This document shows positions 48,697 to 60,404 of a DNA stretch of 64,000 nt, in pieces. Origin of the DNA: Camelus bactrianus (Eukaryota > Chordata > Mammalia > Artiodactyla > Camelidae). Location of the stretch: NCBI RefSeq assembly GCF_048773025.1, contig NC_133558.1:21248501-21312500 (forward strand), given 5' to 3'. The notes under the pieces were generated by a model that made no database searches, had not been told where the DNA came from, and saw only the letters and a list, made by a program, of their open reading frames with translations. Every line of letters starts with the position of its first letter. Positions within the stretch are counted from its first letter, which is position 1. A program made the position numbers and the translations under genes.

Positions 48697-51600
48697 CTAA
48701 TCAGAATCTGAGAGCACGATGATCTCCTCTGGATCGCACTGTGTGGCCACACTCATCTGCAGGGGAGTGAGAGACAAAAAGTCAGAGAGGTCTGGAACAT
48801 AGTGGGAGTTCGAGAAGCAGAGGGAAAGACTTATCAGAGATTAAAAATTGGGGTGGGAAAAAAAGGAAGCAAGAGGACGTGGTGGGTGCAATATTCAGAG
48901 AACCCAAAAGAGAACAGTGAGAGAGAATGAAGTCAGGAAAAGTGTCCGCCTCTTACCTTATAAGTACCAGGCCTGAAGGGTTGTGATTGGGGGGTTTGGG
49001 ACAACCGGGGTGGAAATGGACTACAGAGGGAGCTGGTCACCAGGCCATGGCTAGGAGAGTCCACCCTCGTTGAGGAATCAGCAACTGGAGCCATGGAAGC
49101 CAAGGGGGAAGGTGGGCTGGGCAGCGTACATGTCTTCTTCCCATTCTTCCCACGCAATGCCCTTTGCCTTTCCACATAGCTAGGGACAGAAACATAAAGG
49201 TGTGGAGGGGTCTGGGGAGCCTGAGGCTGGAGGGGGAGTGTTCAGTTTCTCCCAGCAGACCCAGTTCCACAACATTCCTCTCAGAAAAAAGCCCCCTGGA
49301 GTCCCTCCTTGGCTTCCCTCTTCCCTCTCCTTGTTGCTATTACCTATTTCTTAATGGCCCTGCTTCTGTTTGCTTCTCCATCCGAGATTTCTTCCGGGGA
49401 GGACTGGCATCTCCCCAGGTGTGAGGAGAGACACCTCCATTGAAGGAAGTGGAGGTGACCATGGCTGCTCCATTCTCCAAAACAGTGGTGAGGGGTTCCT
49501 CTGATTGCTTCCTGGAAGAGGAAACATCCCTCTCCTCAGGAGAAGGGGTAGTATCCAGAGGCAAGGCTTCAATCTCTAGCTCAAAGAGCTGAGACATAGG
49601 GCTCTCTTCCTCCAGGGGCAACTCTTCGAGGTGTTCTCCATTGCTTTCAGCATCTATGCTGGAGAGGGCTGGGGGCTCTTCTGACAGTGAAGATGGTGAC
49701 ACTGCGAGGCTTTTGTTTTGTTGCTCCCCTGAAGACCTGCTGATCCCTTTGCTAGGTTCCAGTTTCTTTTCGGTGGAGATCTGTAGCAGGGACGTGGGGC
49801 TCTTATCTCCATCCTTACCTGGAAAAGAAGTAAAGAGGAGAGAGGTAACAGAAGAACTAGGGGAGAGAAAACCGCTGAGAGGACACTAGGAGAAAGAGGA
49901 GGAAGAGGAGGAAGGGAAGGATCTCAAACAGGGGGCTCATGCCCAAGAGTAGAGGGAACTGACACATGGGAAGACTGTCCTTGACATACCTGCTTCCTCC
50001 TCCTCCTCTTCATCGTCCCCCTGACCTTCCTGCATCTGTTCCAGATCCTCCTCTTCTTCAGAATCTGTGGCGTCCTCCTCTTCTTCCTCCTCTTCTTCCT
50101 CCTCCTCCTCTTCCTCCTCCTCATCACTTTCCTCATCTTCTTCATCATCTGTCTCAGCCTTGAAGGTGGTAGGGCATTCCTGGGATGCCATCCCACTAGG
50201 GCCCTACAGGGAACAAAGGAGTTTCTCTAAGGAATCCCTTGCCCTAGAGGGGCTGGTTCTTGTGTTCCTTCTGCACACTTCCCTATCAGTCACCATGGAC
50301 TCCCTCCTGGCCAGTGCAGGAAAAGGATAGGGTCTCTGAAGGGTGTTTCCCTTCCATACCTCACCAGAATCCAGGGAGGCTTTGGGGGGATCTACAGAGT
50401 GGGAAGAGGTGGCTTGGGGGAGCCGGGCTCTTCTCCTCTGTCTCTCGCCCTCCTCACTCTGGTCTTGCATCATTGCATATTTAGAGATGACCTCATCCAG
50501 ACGGCTCATAGCCAAGCTCCGGTTCTCCCGCAGGCGCCGGGCGAGGGCAGGATCTGACAGTGCGGGATCAATGCCTATGTGGGAAGACATAAAGTCAGAG
50601 CAGTCACCCAGAACCCAACCCAGAAGGAGGGACTAGAGAGATGCCTCCTCCGCCACACACCTGACATACTAGGGTTACTTATGGGTATCTCACTAATGCC
50701 TACCTGGCCTATAGTCATCTGTGAGGTGACAGCCAAAGTTGTAGATGAGATCGAGGTGGCGACGCTCCTGTAACCTGATGCCCACATCTCGGAAGGCATC
50801 CTGAGCCATCAGCTGGAGCTGCTGTCGGGGGAGGCCAAGACTGTGCCGAGCAGCTGCCTTCTCTACGGCCCGCAGCACATCTCCATAGTCAGGGAAGGTG
50901 TCAAGCCCTGGTTTGTTGATGAGCCGCTCAATGCGCCTGTTCACCTCTGGGTAGCGGGTACCACGATAGGGGATGCGCTGCTCTATGACCCGGCCTGTCA
51001 GTGAAGAGCAGTCTTTCAGCTCACACAGCCGCCCAAAGAGGCGGATCAGCTTACGCTTCAACCTTGCCTCCTGCAGGTAAGTGGAGTCTGGGTCGTCCAG
51101 TTCTGAGAGATCCAGCTCCTTTTCCTGCAGCCGCCGGATCTCCGCTACATAGAGTGCTAGCAGCTGCTCCAAGCGCTGGATCTGCCGCCGGGAACCACGG
51201 GTCCTTGGGGCCTCAGAGGCAGTGGTCTCAGCATTTGTGGGGTCCGAGGAGGAGTCTGTGGGAGGGTTATTCCCAGAGGGCTCACTAGAGGTGGTGGCAG
51301 CAGGGGCCAGGTTCAGCTTCTTCTTGGCTGAGTGGGCCTTGAGGACAGTGCAGAGCTCATTAATGTAGACATAGAGCTTAGCTGGTCGGCTCTGAGCCCG
51401 AGAGAGGACCCGAGAGAGGATGTTGCAGAACTCCGCAGAGGCCAAAAACAGAGAGTGGGCACGCTGCTGCCGGTTATAGAGGAATGGGACCACCTCAGGG
51501 TGGTCCGCTGTCTGCGTCTTACACAGTTCAAGGAACTGGAGGGTTCAGGGGAAAAGGGGAGGGGGAAAGAGACAAGGGATGGGGTTGAGAGAAAGAAGGC

Positions 51601-51896
51601 GTGGTGGGGTTAGTGGGGAAGAAAGGATAGGAGAGCCAGTCAGCCATCCCCCTCCCTGGAGTACAAGAATCTTCTCCCCTAAAGCTCACCTCTTTAAACA
51701 GCTTCTCATTCTCCAACTTGTAGCATTTCTTGCCGCCCGGACTACTGCTTCCTCTGGCCCCATGGGGCTGGGAAGAGCCAGGGGCTTCTGCCCCGGGTGA
51801 GGCCGGATTGGGGGGTGGGTGGGAGGGCCCTGGCTGAGCAGCTGCTTCGTCTTCATCATCATCATCCAGCACGATGATGCTGTTAGCGGTGGCCAT
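48697..51896 (-). CDS. DAXX: DAXX, histone H3.3 chaperone and death-domain associated protein
   Basis: Nuclear H3.3-H4 chaperone that works with ATRX at heterochromatin and telomeres, a PML-body resident and transcription co-repressor. ATG at 51896. Exons: 51896-51690, 51535-50704, 50574-50360, 50203-49990, 49818-49344, 49179-48957, 48756-48697. Sum 2226 nt, 741 aa (human 740 recalled). SUMO-interacting motifs stand at both ends: IIVLDDDDED at residues 7-16 and IIVLSDSD as the last eight residues. The helical bundle that binds ATRX covers about residues 55-145. The histone-binding domain covers about 180-415 (RRQIQRLEQLLALYVAEIRRLQEKELDLSELDDPDSTYL to HLDLIYNFGCHLTDDYRPG). A long acidic tract is encoded by exon 4 (about 16 Glu in a row, then EEEEDLEQMQEGQGDDEEEEEE). 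C-terminal half is Ser/Pro-rich and disordered. Confidence 0.97.
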
Positions 51897-52649
51897 GGGG
51901 GATCAAATCCCCCGAAGGGAGGAAGTGTTGGGGATTTCGTAATTCCTGCTGGAAGGGGATGGGGCCTCAGAAAGAGCCCCTCCAGCACAGCCCCATCCCT
52001 TTATCTCACACATTTTCCAGTCTTCCTGGGTTTCAAAAACACCCAGCCATGCTCAACAGTGTCCTCACTGCCTGTGTTCAGCAACCATTAGTACCATATG
52101 TTTTTCTGGACCTTTACTGTGGGAGCCCCAAACTGTCTGAAAACCTCAAGTCCCACCCCCAGCTCCACCCCTCACGTCGATATCCGGTCTTTCGGTTGTG
52201 TTTCTCTACTATTTCTCATAGTTGGCAAGTTGACTCTTACTCTCAATCTCTGGACCGCCTCTCACATTGCACTCCAGATTTCCTTGACATCCTCTTGAAC
52301 AGATACCACACCCCGGGTGGCATTACCTCACGTGTTATCCCCCTCTGCTTTCACACACATCAAATCCACATCCTCACCCCAACCTGAAGGATCACCCCAA
52401 CTCCTAGACTCTCTGGGGCGAAGGAGGTTCCCTCCCAACAATCCATTCCCTTTTTTCCTGCTTAAATTATCTCCATATTCCACCCCCTGATGGGTCTCCT
52501 CAACCCAGGGCATTAGGTTGGAGATATTTCACCTCAAGACCCCTCCCTCTCAACCCACCCTAATTTTCCTCATTCTCTCCCTGTGACCTGTAACTGATCG
52601 TGAGCCCCACACTGGGCTCTCCTGAATCCTCTCAGATTCCAGCCCTGAG

Positions 52650-53300
52650 TCCGGCCCCTTACCCTAGATGAGCTTCCCGCCAAGTCCCCCGCCCCCAGTT
52701 CAGCCCCCGGCCGCCCCATTCCCCTTCAGGGATAGGAAGGAAGGAACTACAGCTTGCCCCTCAGACTCAGAGCCCGGGACTCCCCAATACCTCTCCCTCG
52801 ACATTCCCGCCCCCGCCTTCGCTCTCCGCACCGTCGGGCCCCCACCTCAGAAACGGTCTCTCGAGGCGACCCTCGCCGCCGATCTCAGAACCTCGCATGG
52901 TTCCCTCCGCCTTCCTTCCCCCTCCCACCGCAGGCCCCACTCCGGACCGGAAGTCTAGGAGTTTCCGCCTACAGGCACCTGGGAGCGGCCATATTATCGC
53001 ACGGAATCCCCCGTGGCCGGAAGTCGCGGTAGGCCCGCCCCCCGAGCGCCCGCCCATATTGTCAGCGGCTCCCTTCCCCCTGACCTGCTGGGGGAGGATT
53101 TGTCACTTCAGGGGGTCCCAAAGTACCTGGGGGCCGCCATTTTGCCATACGGCGTTAGCTACGCCTGGACTGGGGCGCGCCGCGGATTAAGCTCTTTTCA
53201 TCCGGTGCTTCTGCGACTCCGCCAATCAGAAACTTCCGGCCCAACCGCCCACGAGTCGCATGCAGCGAGGACTGAGCCACCTTTCCAAGTACGGGAGGGG
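52650..53300 (-). promoter_or_regulatory. DAXX: DAXX CpG-island promoter with repeated YY1-type sites
   Basis: CpG-rich block upstream of the DAXX ATG. It holds three GCCATATT/GCCATTTT-type motifs (52989-52996, about 53054-53060, 53136-53143) and ETS-type CGGAAG/CTTCCGG sites (52949-52953, 53016-53022, 53233-53239). The first exon should be non-coding here. Its donor could not be fixed by eye. Confidence 0.6.
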
Positions 53301-53652
53301 GGAACGCAACAGGGCAGCTAAAGAATTGGGCCCTCCATGGCTGCATAGGGATGCAAGGAAGGTCGGGAGTCTCTTAAGAAGGAAATGAAATCTTTTCCAT
53401 CCGCTGGGCTTTTGACAAGCCTTCTAGTGCTATTTTCCTACCTGCCAGGTAGTTTCCACGGCTTAATCGACTGTCCCTGACATTCGCTTCTACGGGCTGC
53501 GCGCTCCCTTGCCGCTGTCCAGCAGCTACTTCTACATCCAGGTGCCAACATCTCCCAGTCGTGAAATCATAATACATGCATGCAAATGAGCACAACGAGC
53601 TATACAGATGTGGTGGTGTTATTATTATTGCTATTGTTGTTGGTTTTGCTTT

Positions 53653-54033
53653 TCAAGCTCCACCACAGACTAATGACCAACCAAGTAGGGACCTAGGTGG
53701 TTCTCTGTCCTTTTCTGGAGGAGGTCCTCGAGGCACAGGCGGTGATAACCAGTAGGCTGTGCTTTGTCCAGGAGCTCCAGGGCCTGAGGACGGGCAATGT
53801 AGGGCGGAGACTCTGAGGAGAATCTGTGCAAATTGCCGCTGTGAGAGCTGTGAGACGAAATGAGGCTCATAAAATACCTCGAGTCTCGTCTCCTTTTCCT
53901 CTGGGAGAGCTGATGAAAGAACATGAGAGAAGAAACGGACTTTGACGCCCACCTCGCCCGCATCCCCACCTAGCCCAGCTTTAGGGACACTAGAAGGACT
54001 CGTGGAGGCAAAGCTGGGTCCAAACGTGAGCTT
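53653..54033 (-). CDS. Candidate terminal coding exon, gene unidentified
   Basis: Read on the minus strand, a pyrimidine-rich acceptor (TTTTCGGTTTTCCCAG) ends at 54034 and is followed by a 381-nt open frame to TGA at 53653-53655. The frame is closed by a stop just before the pyrimidine tract. The 126-residue translation starts KLTFGPSFASTSPSS, has a well-mixed middle (KVRFFSHVLSSALPEEKE, TRLEVFYEPHFVSQLSQRQF) and a Pro-rich end (SPPVPRGPPPEKDREPPRS). I do not recognise it. A second frame on the same strand is also open for about 99 codons, which weakens the case, and no partner exon was found. Could be the last exon of an unknown gene, a pseudogene piece or chance. Confidence 0.25.
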   Translation of the reverse strand, partial: KLTFGPSFASTSPSSVPKAGLGGDAGEVGVKVRFFSHVLSSALPEEKETRLEVFYEPHFVSQLSQRQFAQILLRVSALHCPSSGPGAPGQSTAYWLSPPVPRGPPPEKDREPPRSLLGWSLVCGGA

Positions 54034-54730
54034 CTGGGAAAACCGAAAAGGTTAACACATTTCCAGTCCCTGAGATTCCCACTTCCTGCATCATTGCGCA
54101 TTCCACAAATGGTGAGCATCTTTCTAGGACCACAGACCCTTACATCCCCAAGCTCTCAGAGTCCCAGAACCTCAAACCCTCCTTTCCGTTAAAGAATCCC
54201 ACTTCTCTCCAATAGTCTAAGCCTATAGTCTTCAAATTGGGGAACATGAAAACACTCCAAAGGGTACTCGGATTTGGAAGCTATAAGGGATTTAATTTCC
54301 AGAGCCTCAACTTTCCCAAAATTTGTCTTCCTGAGTAAATGCCTGCAGTAGAGCTTCTCCTTCTTTTTCCCTTTTACAATAGATTTTTTCCCTCTTTAAA
54401 AAGAAAAAGTATAGTCTCAACCATGCAATCTCCTGGGGATAATCTTACCTTGTCTTAAATAGACATGTAGCCAGGTTCTTTCATCAAACCACCATAAGCA
54501 CCACCTCGTCTATGTCATTTAAAATATTATTTTTTATTTTAACAATTATGAGTTTGTACAATCTTTATGCTATTCGACCAGTTCTGCTCTTATAATAATT
54601 GTAATGATAACCCAGAAGAAATTTTTCTAAAAAGCTAGAGTCGTATGGTTACAAGAAAGAAAAATAATTTTCATTTCAGTTAATACATATGCAGGAACGT
54701 TTGATAGATAGGTCAATTAAAAGACTTTCA
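54034..54730. other. Spacer without recognised features
   Basis: Becomes AT-rich from about 54.3 kb. No gene, RNA or classifiable repeat that I can support. Confidence 0.4.
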
Positions 54731-54732
54731 AG

Positions 54733-54822
54733 TTGGGGAGGGAAATAGCTCAGCGGTAGATCGCATGCTTAGCATGTATGAGGTCTTGGGTTCAACCCTC
54801 AATTCCATTAAAAAAAAAAAAG
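54733..54822 (+). mobile_element. Camelid tRNA-derived SINE
   Basis: Head-only copy with TAGCTCAGCGGTAGATCGC and GGTTCAACCC, followed by an A-run at 54811-54822. Confidence 0.9.
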
Positions 54823-54952
54823 CTTTCAAGTATAAAAGCATAAAATTGTCTGTAGGGAAATAGAATGGTAACAGGAGTTCTGGAAGAAAAGGAATGATAG
54901 AAGAAGAAAAGGAAAGATTCCCAATTGTATTTGGGGGGGTAATTAGGTTTTT

Positions 54953-55012
54953 TTTTAAATGGAGTTACTGGGTATCCCCCACTTTTAATGGAGGTACTGA
55001 GCTCCCCCACAT
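54953..55012 (-). repeat. Two short camelid SINE 3' fragments
   Basis: AAATGGAGTTACTGGGTATCCCCC and TTTTAATGGAGGTACTGAG on the plus strand both match the 3' edge of the SINE head in minus orientation. Probably one insertion that has been internally duplicated or deleted. Confidence 0.55.
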
Positions 55013-55087
55013 CCCAATTATATTTTTAAATGTATTGTATTCTGATGTTTCAATTCCCTTGGACATTCAAAAGATTGATTTAATTGT

Positions 55088-55093
55088 TTTATT
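55088..55093 (-). terminator. SMIM40: SMIM40 polyadenylation signal AATAAA (candidate)
   Basis: Minus-strand AATAAA about 265 nt past the SMIM40 stop codon. Confidence 0.5.
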
Positions 55094-55355
55094 TTAAAAT
55101 GTAAGTATTTTTATATGCCAGGAATTACATCCTTGAAACAATTTTAATTTATGATGAAAAATTTTAGATGCTCACTTAAAAATACTTGTACAAACTTTTT
55201 CAAAATTATTTCCCAGAGTATAGATGCAGAAATTTTAAGACAGCTAGCTGCTATAAGCTATCCAAGTGTCCCTCCCCGGCCCCCAACTATTGCCATTCCC
55301 CCGTCTCCCCTCTCACCTCCGTTGCAGGGAAAGAGGATGTTTATAGGAAAGGCGG

Positions 55356-55598
55356 TCACAATTCCAGCTCCTCCTCCTTCTGTGGTGTTCTCAGGAGCCA
55401 GTCCCCAAACTTTGCCCATGGTAGCAGCCACAGCAGCTTATACACAGCCTCCAGCATTAGCAGTGTCAGGAAGAGGACCAGAAAGATAAAGAAGGCCTTA
55501 TCCATGGCCCGACGCAGAGGACCCCTGGGAGGAGAGGGACGCTGGGCAAATGCAAGGAACACATCCTCCTCGTCCACATCACCCTCCTCCTCGGCCAT
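55356..55598 (-). CDS. SMIM40: SMIM40, small integral membrane protein 40
   Basis: 80-residue protein starting MAEEEGDVDEEDVFLAFAQ (ATG at 55598, context GCTAGGATGG) and ending PQKEEELEL. One membrane segment, residues about 35-58 (AFFIFLVLFLTLLMLEAVYKLLWL), is flanked by a basic stretch (RGPLRRAMDK) on its N side and an acidic C tail. The acidic N terminus and the positive-inside rule suggest the N terminus faces the cytosol. The length, position beside DAXX and sequence agree with human SMIM40 as I recall it. Function unknown. The coding part is one exon; leader exons were not identified. Confidence 0.85.
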   Translation of the reverse strand: MAEEEGDVDEEDVFLAFAQRPSPPRGPLRRAMDKAFFIFLVLFLTLLMLEAVYKLLWLLPWAKFGDWLLRTPQKEEELEL

Positions 55599-56029
55599 CC
55601 TAGCCCACAGTCTGATTCTGACAGCTTGCTGGCTCAGGGAGGCTGAGATGGAAGCCCTTACTCAGCGTTGCCAGGATTAAGGAGTGTGGTGTTGGTAAAT
55701 TCTGCACCTGTGTGGCTTGACCCCAATTCCCCCATACAGAGAAAGAAAGGATAGTAGGGCTTCTGAGCCTTTGGAATAATCAGTGCAATGTGAATGGCCT
55801 GGATTAAATAATTCCTAAAGTCTGCCCAGCTTTAGCATTTTATAATTCTATATTTCAGGAATTGAAGGCCCAACATAGAGACATGCAAGCTGAAACTGCC
55901 CAAGTTAATCTGGGTCTCTAGGCTTAAGGCTCAAGGTCTTGGGCCCCTACAGAGAATGAGCAATGGACCTAGTATGCTACGGTAAGCGGCTCTCAATCAA
56001 GCATCATCTAAAGTCCATTCTGGCATTAA

Positions 56030-56155
56030 CAGTGCGGGGGTGGGGGGCGGGAAGGAACTCTCCTAACCTAGGCGGGTGGGCGGGATTGGGAGGGTGGGAT
56101 GGGCAGGGGGAGGGATGGGAAGGGGGAGGGATGGGAAGGGGGAGGGTTGTGCAGA
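56030..56155 (+). repeat. G-rich tandem repeat, 17-bp unit
   Basis: GGATGGGAAGGGGGAGG-type units are repeated about three times at 56097-56150, preceded by other G-runs from 56035. Many runs of three or more G lie on the plus strand, so quadruplex formation is possible. It lies 0.4 kb upstream of SMIM40's start. Confidence 0.85.
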
Positions 56156-56589
56156 GGCGGCTCCAGTCGGCGCAGGCGTAGTTCTTCAAGTCTGCAGGCC
56201 GACAAAGATTGCAGGGCAGAAACCCAGCGGGCTGTCTTCCAGACTTTGAGGACGATTATAATTGGGCTGCAGGAGCCCAAGCGGAAGTTTATAAAAAGAG
56301 AAAGACCTTGATTGGTCAGCGGGGCGAGGGTAAATGATTGAGACTTAACTGTTGGGGCAATAAGAAGGAAGATTGAGGTTTTGTTTGAGGAGTCCTGATC
56401 TGAGTTGCTCGTGGGAAATTTCCAAGTTGCTGTCTTGGGGCAAGGGTTGAAGCCATTTTGACCAGGTTCTTGAGGGAAATCAAAGTCCGTATGGAGACCT
56501 GCGGCCCACCTCCCCACCTCCCAAAAGTAGTGGTTGTTGGATGGAGTGTGGACAGCAGAGGAAGCGGCGCTTGAGTTAGTGGACCTCAT

Positions 56590-57140
56590 ATCTGGCGCTT
56601 CAAGGGTCTGTTACCTAAAACTCCATTTTGATTTTAATAAGACATTGTTTTCTTGGAAAGACCTTGTTTACCCCAAAATGGTACAAACGATGTCACAATT
56701 TTGTTTACAGTCAACTCATATTATCGTGTGCTCCACCACAGGAGGTTACATTACGAATCAAAAAGCCTGGATCCGGGTCCGAACGAATCACTAGTTGTGT
56801 TAAATTAATTAAACAAGGAGGCCATTAAACTGAGGGGGCTCTAACGTCGTGGCAGCCTATCTTAGCAAGCCAAAGTCTAAACCCATCCAGGCCTCAAGCT
56901 TACGTAATCAAAATGGTAAAGGGCAACCAATCACACACAGCCGACTAGGTAGGTTTTAATCTACAGCCAATGAAATAATTTCCTTTCTCTGCTTCCACAC
57001 TTTCTCCACTTAAGCCTTTCCCAGGGCTCAGATCTGAGGAATGCTCACAACCACTTCTGGTTTGACTCTACCCCATTCCAATGCATTTTTGCTCAAATAA
57101 CTCAAATTTTTAACATGCCTCAGTTTCTTTTTAACAGTTG
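56590..57140 (+). mobile_element. Possible solo retroviral LTR, fossil, family uncertain
   Basis: The stretch ending near 57135 has the layout of an LTR U3-R (CAATCACACACAGCCG, CAGCCAATGAAAT, then CTTAAGCC and a late CTCAAATAACTC), but the family could not be named. It looks old and has no internal part. It may instead be unique sequence. Confidence 0.3.
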
Positions 57141-57564
57141 TGTGAACAAGACCTTGGGCGAGTCACCTGACTTTTCTTTAGTTTTTTATACAATTGAAAA
57201 ACTTGCTCCAGATTTGTCATGAATAAGGTGGTTTCGTTTTTTTTTTTTTTTTATAAATAAATTATGAACTGCTGTGTAAATATAATGTATTGATTTCTGA
57301 TACCCTCACTTGTGTCTCAGGCAAGTTTGAAATAAGGGCACCCAAACATCTTTATCATCTTCATACAGTTCCTTCCCCATGGTAGGTTCAGCACTAAGAT
57401 CTTGTATAATACATAAACCTAGCACTTTATTGAATAAAAAAGTTTTTTGAAGTAATTGCAAACAATACCAGGAACTCTGGCATCTTTTTCACCCTAATTC
57501 CCCATTTGTCAACGTTTTGCTATATTTGTTTATCTCTCAACTCCAATATAACCATAAGTTATAG

Positions 57565-58030
57565 GTGTCACTCCAAAATTCAGATATTGTAGCCCTAACT
57601 CCCCATATCTCAGAATATGACCTTATTTGGAAATAGAGTTGTTGCAGATGTGATTCATTAAATTAAGAAGAGGTCATACTGCAGTCAGGTAAATCTTTAA
57701 TCCAATATGACTGATGTCCTTATAAAAAGGGGAAATTTGGGCACATACATGCATACAATGAGAACACCAGGTGAACATGAAGGCAGAGATAGGGTTGATG
57801 TGTCTACAAGCCAAGGAACACCAAAAATTGCCAGCAAACCAACAGACTACTCTGCTAGGAAAGAGTCATGGAACAAACTACTCTGTCACAGTCCTCAGAA
57901 AGAAACAACCCTGCCAACACTTTGATTGCAGACTTCTATGCTTCAGAATTATGAGGCAATAAATTTCTATTGTTTAAGCCATCCTGTTTGTGGTACTTTG
58001 TTATGTACCTAGCCTAGCAAACTAATATAC
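57565..58030 (+). mobile_element. MLT1-type (ERVL-MaLR) solo LTR, fossil
   Basis: Shows CCTTATTTGGAAATAGAGTTG, CTTATAAAAAGGGGAAA, AATAAATTTCTATTGTTTAAG and the 3' end near CCTAGCAAACTAATA. The order matches the MLT1 consensus. No internal part. Confidence 0.85.
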
Positions 58031-58455
58031 CATTCTAATCAGGGAATCAAAAATTGACAAACCTCTGGCCAGGTTTACCAAGAAGAAAAGAGAGAGAACA
58101 CAAATAAACAAAATGAAAAAGCAAAATGGGGAAATTACAACCAATACCACAGAAATACAAAAAACTGTAAGAGGAAATCAACACCACTATCCAATTCATA
58201 GGTACATTTCAGTTTTCATCAGCTTTCCCACTAATGTCTCTGTCCTTTCTGGCTCAGGACCACATACTGAATTTGTTGTCATATATCTGCAGTCTCCTTC
58301 AATCTAGGCAGTTCCTCTGTCCTTCCCTGTCTTTCATGAATCACTTTTAAAGTGTACATGCTTTTCATTTCTGTAAGATGTCCCTTAAACCTAAATGCAT
58401 GTAAGGGCAACAGAGAAAAGATGTGCCTTTCTTGGTGAACCATAACAGAAGGTTC

Positions 58456-58470
58456 GGGGGGGGGGGGGGG
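58456..58470 (+). repeat. Poly-G run (15 G)
   Basis: Fifteen consecutive G residues, an unusually long homopolymer and an assembly-risk spot. Confidence 0.9.
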
Positions 58471-58659
58471 AACCATCTCACCCCTGGTGCTGCCAAACCA
58501 GTCTGGCAGGTTTTTCCATCATAAAGCCATCACTGTCCCTTTGTAATTCCTAGATATCTGAGACATCACCAAATCTACACCTATCTGCCTTAGCATCCAT
58601 GGATCACCCCCATGGGAATAAGCACGATGATGTTTATTAAATGATGACTTTTGTTGTTG

Positions 58660-58742
58660 TTGTCAATGGAGGTATTGGGGACTGACCCCAGGACCTCACG
58701 CATGCCAAGCATGTGCTCTACCACTGAGCTATGCACCCCCAT
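58660..58742 (-). mobile_element. Camelid tRNA-derived SINE
   Basis: Minus-orientation head (plus strand GGACTGACCCCAGGACC and CACTGAGCTATGC). Confidence 0.9.
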
Positions 58743-59299
58743 GATGATTTTTTTTTTCATTCCATCATTTCTTCTTCAGTTTTTGTCAGTCAACAATCTA
58801 GTATAAAAGAGAATATTTTCTCTCATTTATTTATATCATATGGACTTATGGATTCCTATTTTACTCGGTGAATTATAATCCATTACTATTGTATTTATGT
58901 AGTCTGGACCCATGCATTTCTATTTTATTTAATTAATTGTAATCAGTTACTATCATTATTAATTTTATGTACAAATTATCCCAAATTTGGCAAATGAGAA
59001 AGCCCTTCCAGCTAGCTCCTGTGTCCTTTCAAAATGTTCTCAACATTATTTAAGCATTTCCTTACATTCTGGTACAACAGGTAATCCATTCTCAATTTGT
59101 ACTTTTCCTGTCTCAGCCCAGGAATCAACCATTTCTTTAAGGGGCTCTGGCTTCTTTTGACAAAGATGGTATTTGGAAGCCAAGATCTGGGTGCCAGATG
59201 TTCTCATTTCTACTACAATGACATGTTTTTAGGCCTTCTCAGCAGACAGAGCTAAGAAAGGTATGAATGTATATACGTATACACACAGACACACATACA

Positions 59300-59595
59300 C
59301 ACTCTGTTCCAGTTACTATTGCCACCTAACATACCACCCCAAAACTTGATGCAAAACGACCATTTGTTATGCCCATGGACTACTATGTCAGAGAGGACAC
59401 AGTGAGGATAGCTTGTGTTTGTTTAGTGATGGTCTGTGTTCTTATCTGGGAAGACTTAAAAGCTGAAGGTGAGAACTGCTGAGATCTGGAATCACCTGGA
59501 GGTATCCTCGCTCACGTGTCTGGTAATTGATGCTAGCTTTCAGCTGGATCTCTGCTGGGGCTGTGGGCCAGAACACTTACGTGTGTCCTTTCTAT
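59300..59595 (-). mobile_element. Old LTR-like repeat, MaLR-related (uncertain)
   Basis: Begins GTTCCAGTTACTATTGCCACC and AAAACTTGATGCAAAACGAC, like the reversed 3' end of MaLR-type LTRs. Strongly diverged. Family tentative. Confidence 0.4.
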
Positions 59596-60404
59596 GTAAT
59601 TATGCTGTAATAATTGAGATTTTCACATAATCTATGTTCTATTGATGGTAATGGGATAAAGAAATTAAAAGTTAAAAAAGAAGAATTTAAAAGTTAAATG
59701 CAACTGATTTCACTTTACATAATTATATATATTTTCAGAAAGATGTAAAATAAAGTTAATGTAAAATAAAGTTATTTCTGTGCTTTCAAATGTTATTTTT
59801 CTAATGTTTAAATCATCTATTAAAATTAAAATGTAAAACAAATTATACTGAATAAATATTAAAAATTGTTTCTAGAAAGCTGACACTTTAAAATTTAACT
59901 CTTTGAAATTTTAATTTAATCATATTAAATATTTTTATAAAAATAAAACTATATGTAATTCAAGCATTAGATGTCTATTTAGTTGCCAGTGTAACTTCAT
60001 GTGCCATGTTTGTTAAGCATACTTAGATACATACCAATTTAAAAGTAATATTGTGTAGTACAGGAAAATTTTTCTTAGCCACCATGTGCAACTGTGGCTC
60101 TACTGGGAAATGATACATCATCATGTAAGAAAGTATTGCATTCGTGGTGACTGAGAGAGAATATTTGACAAGTTAATTGATTTGTCTTTTCTCTTACCTA
60201 ACCACCATCACTGCTAAATCCTCCCTGCATTCAAACAAGGGTCCATGTCTAGGCTCAGCAGCAGCACAACCCATACATCTTCACAGCATTGGGTCACCAC
60301 CACCTTTTGTTTCAATGATAGAGGACAAGAGGTATGGAGACACAGTTCCTTGGGATTGAATAGTGTTAATTACAACAGCCCATGTGTAGCCTTATGGTCA
60401 GGTG

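Noticed and set aside
49966-50330. Plus-strand open frames with long poly-Ser runs opposite DAXX
   Set aside because: They are shadows of the DAXX Glu tract; no splice or start support.
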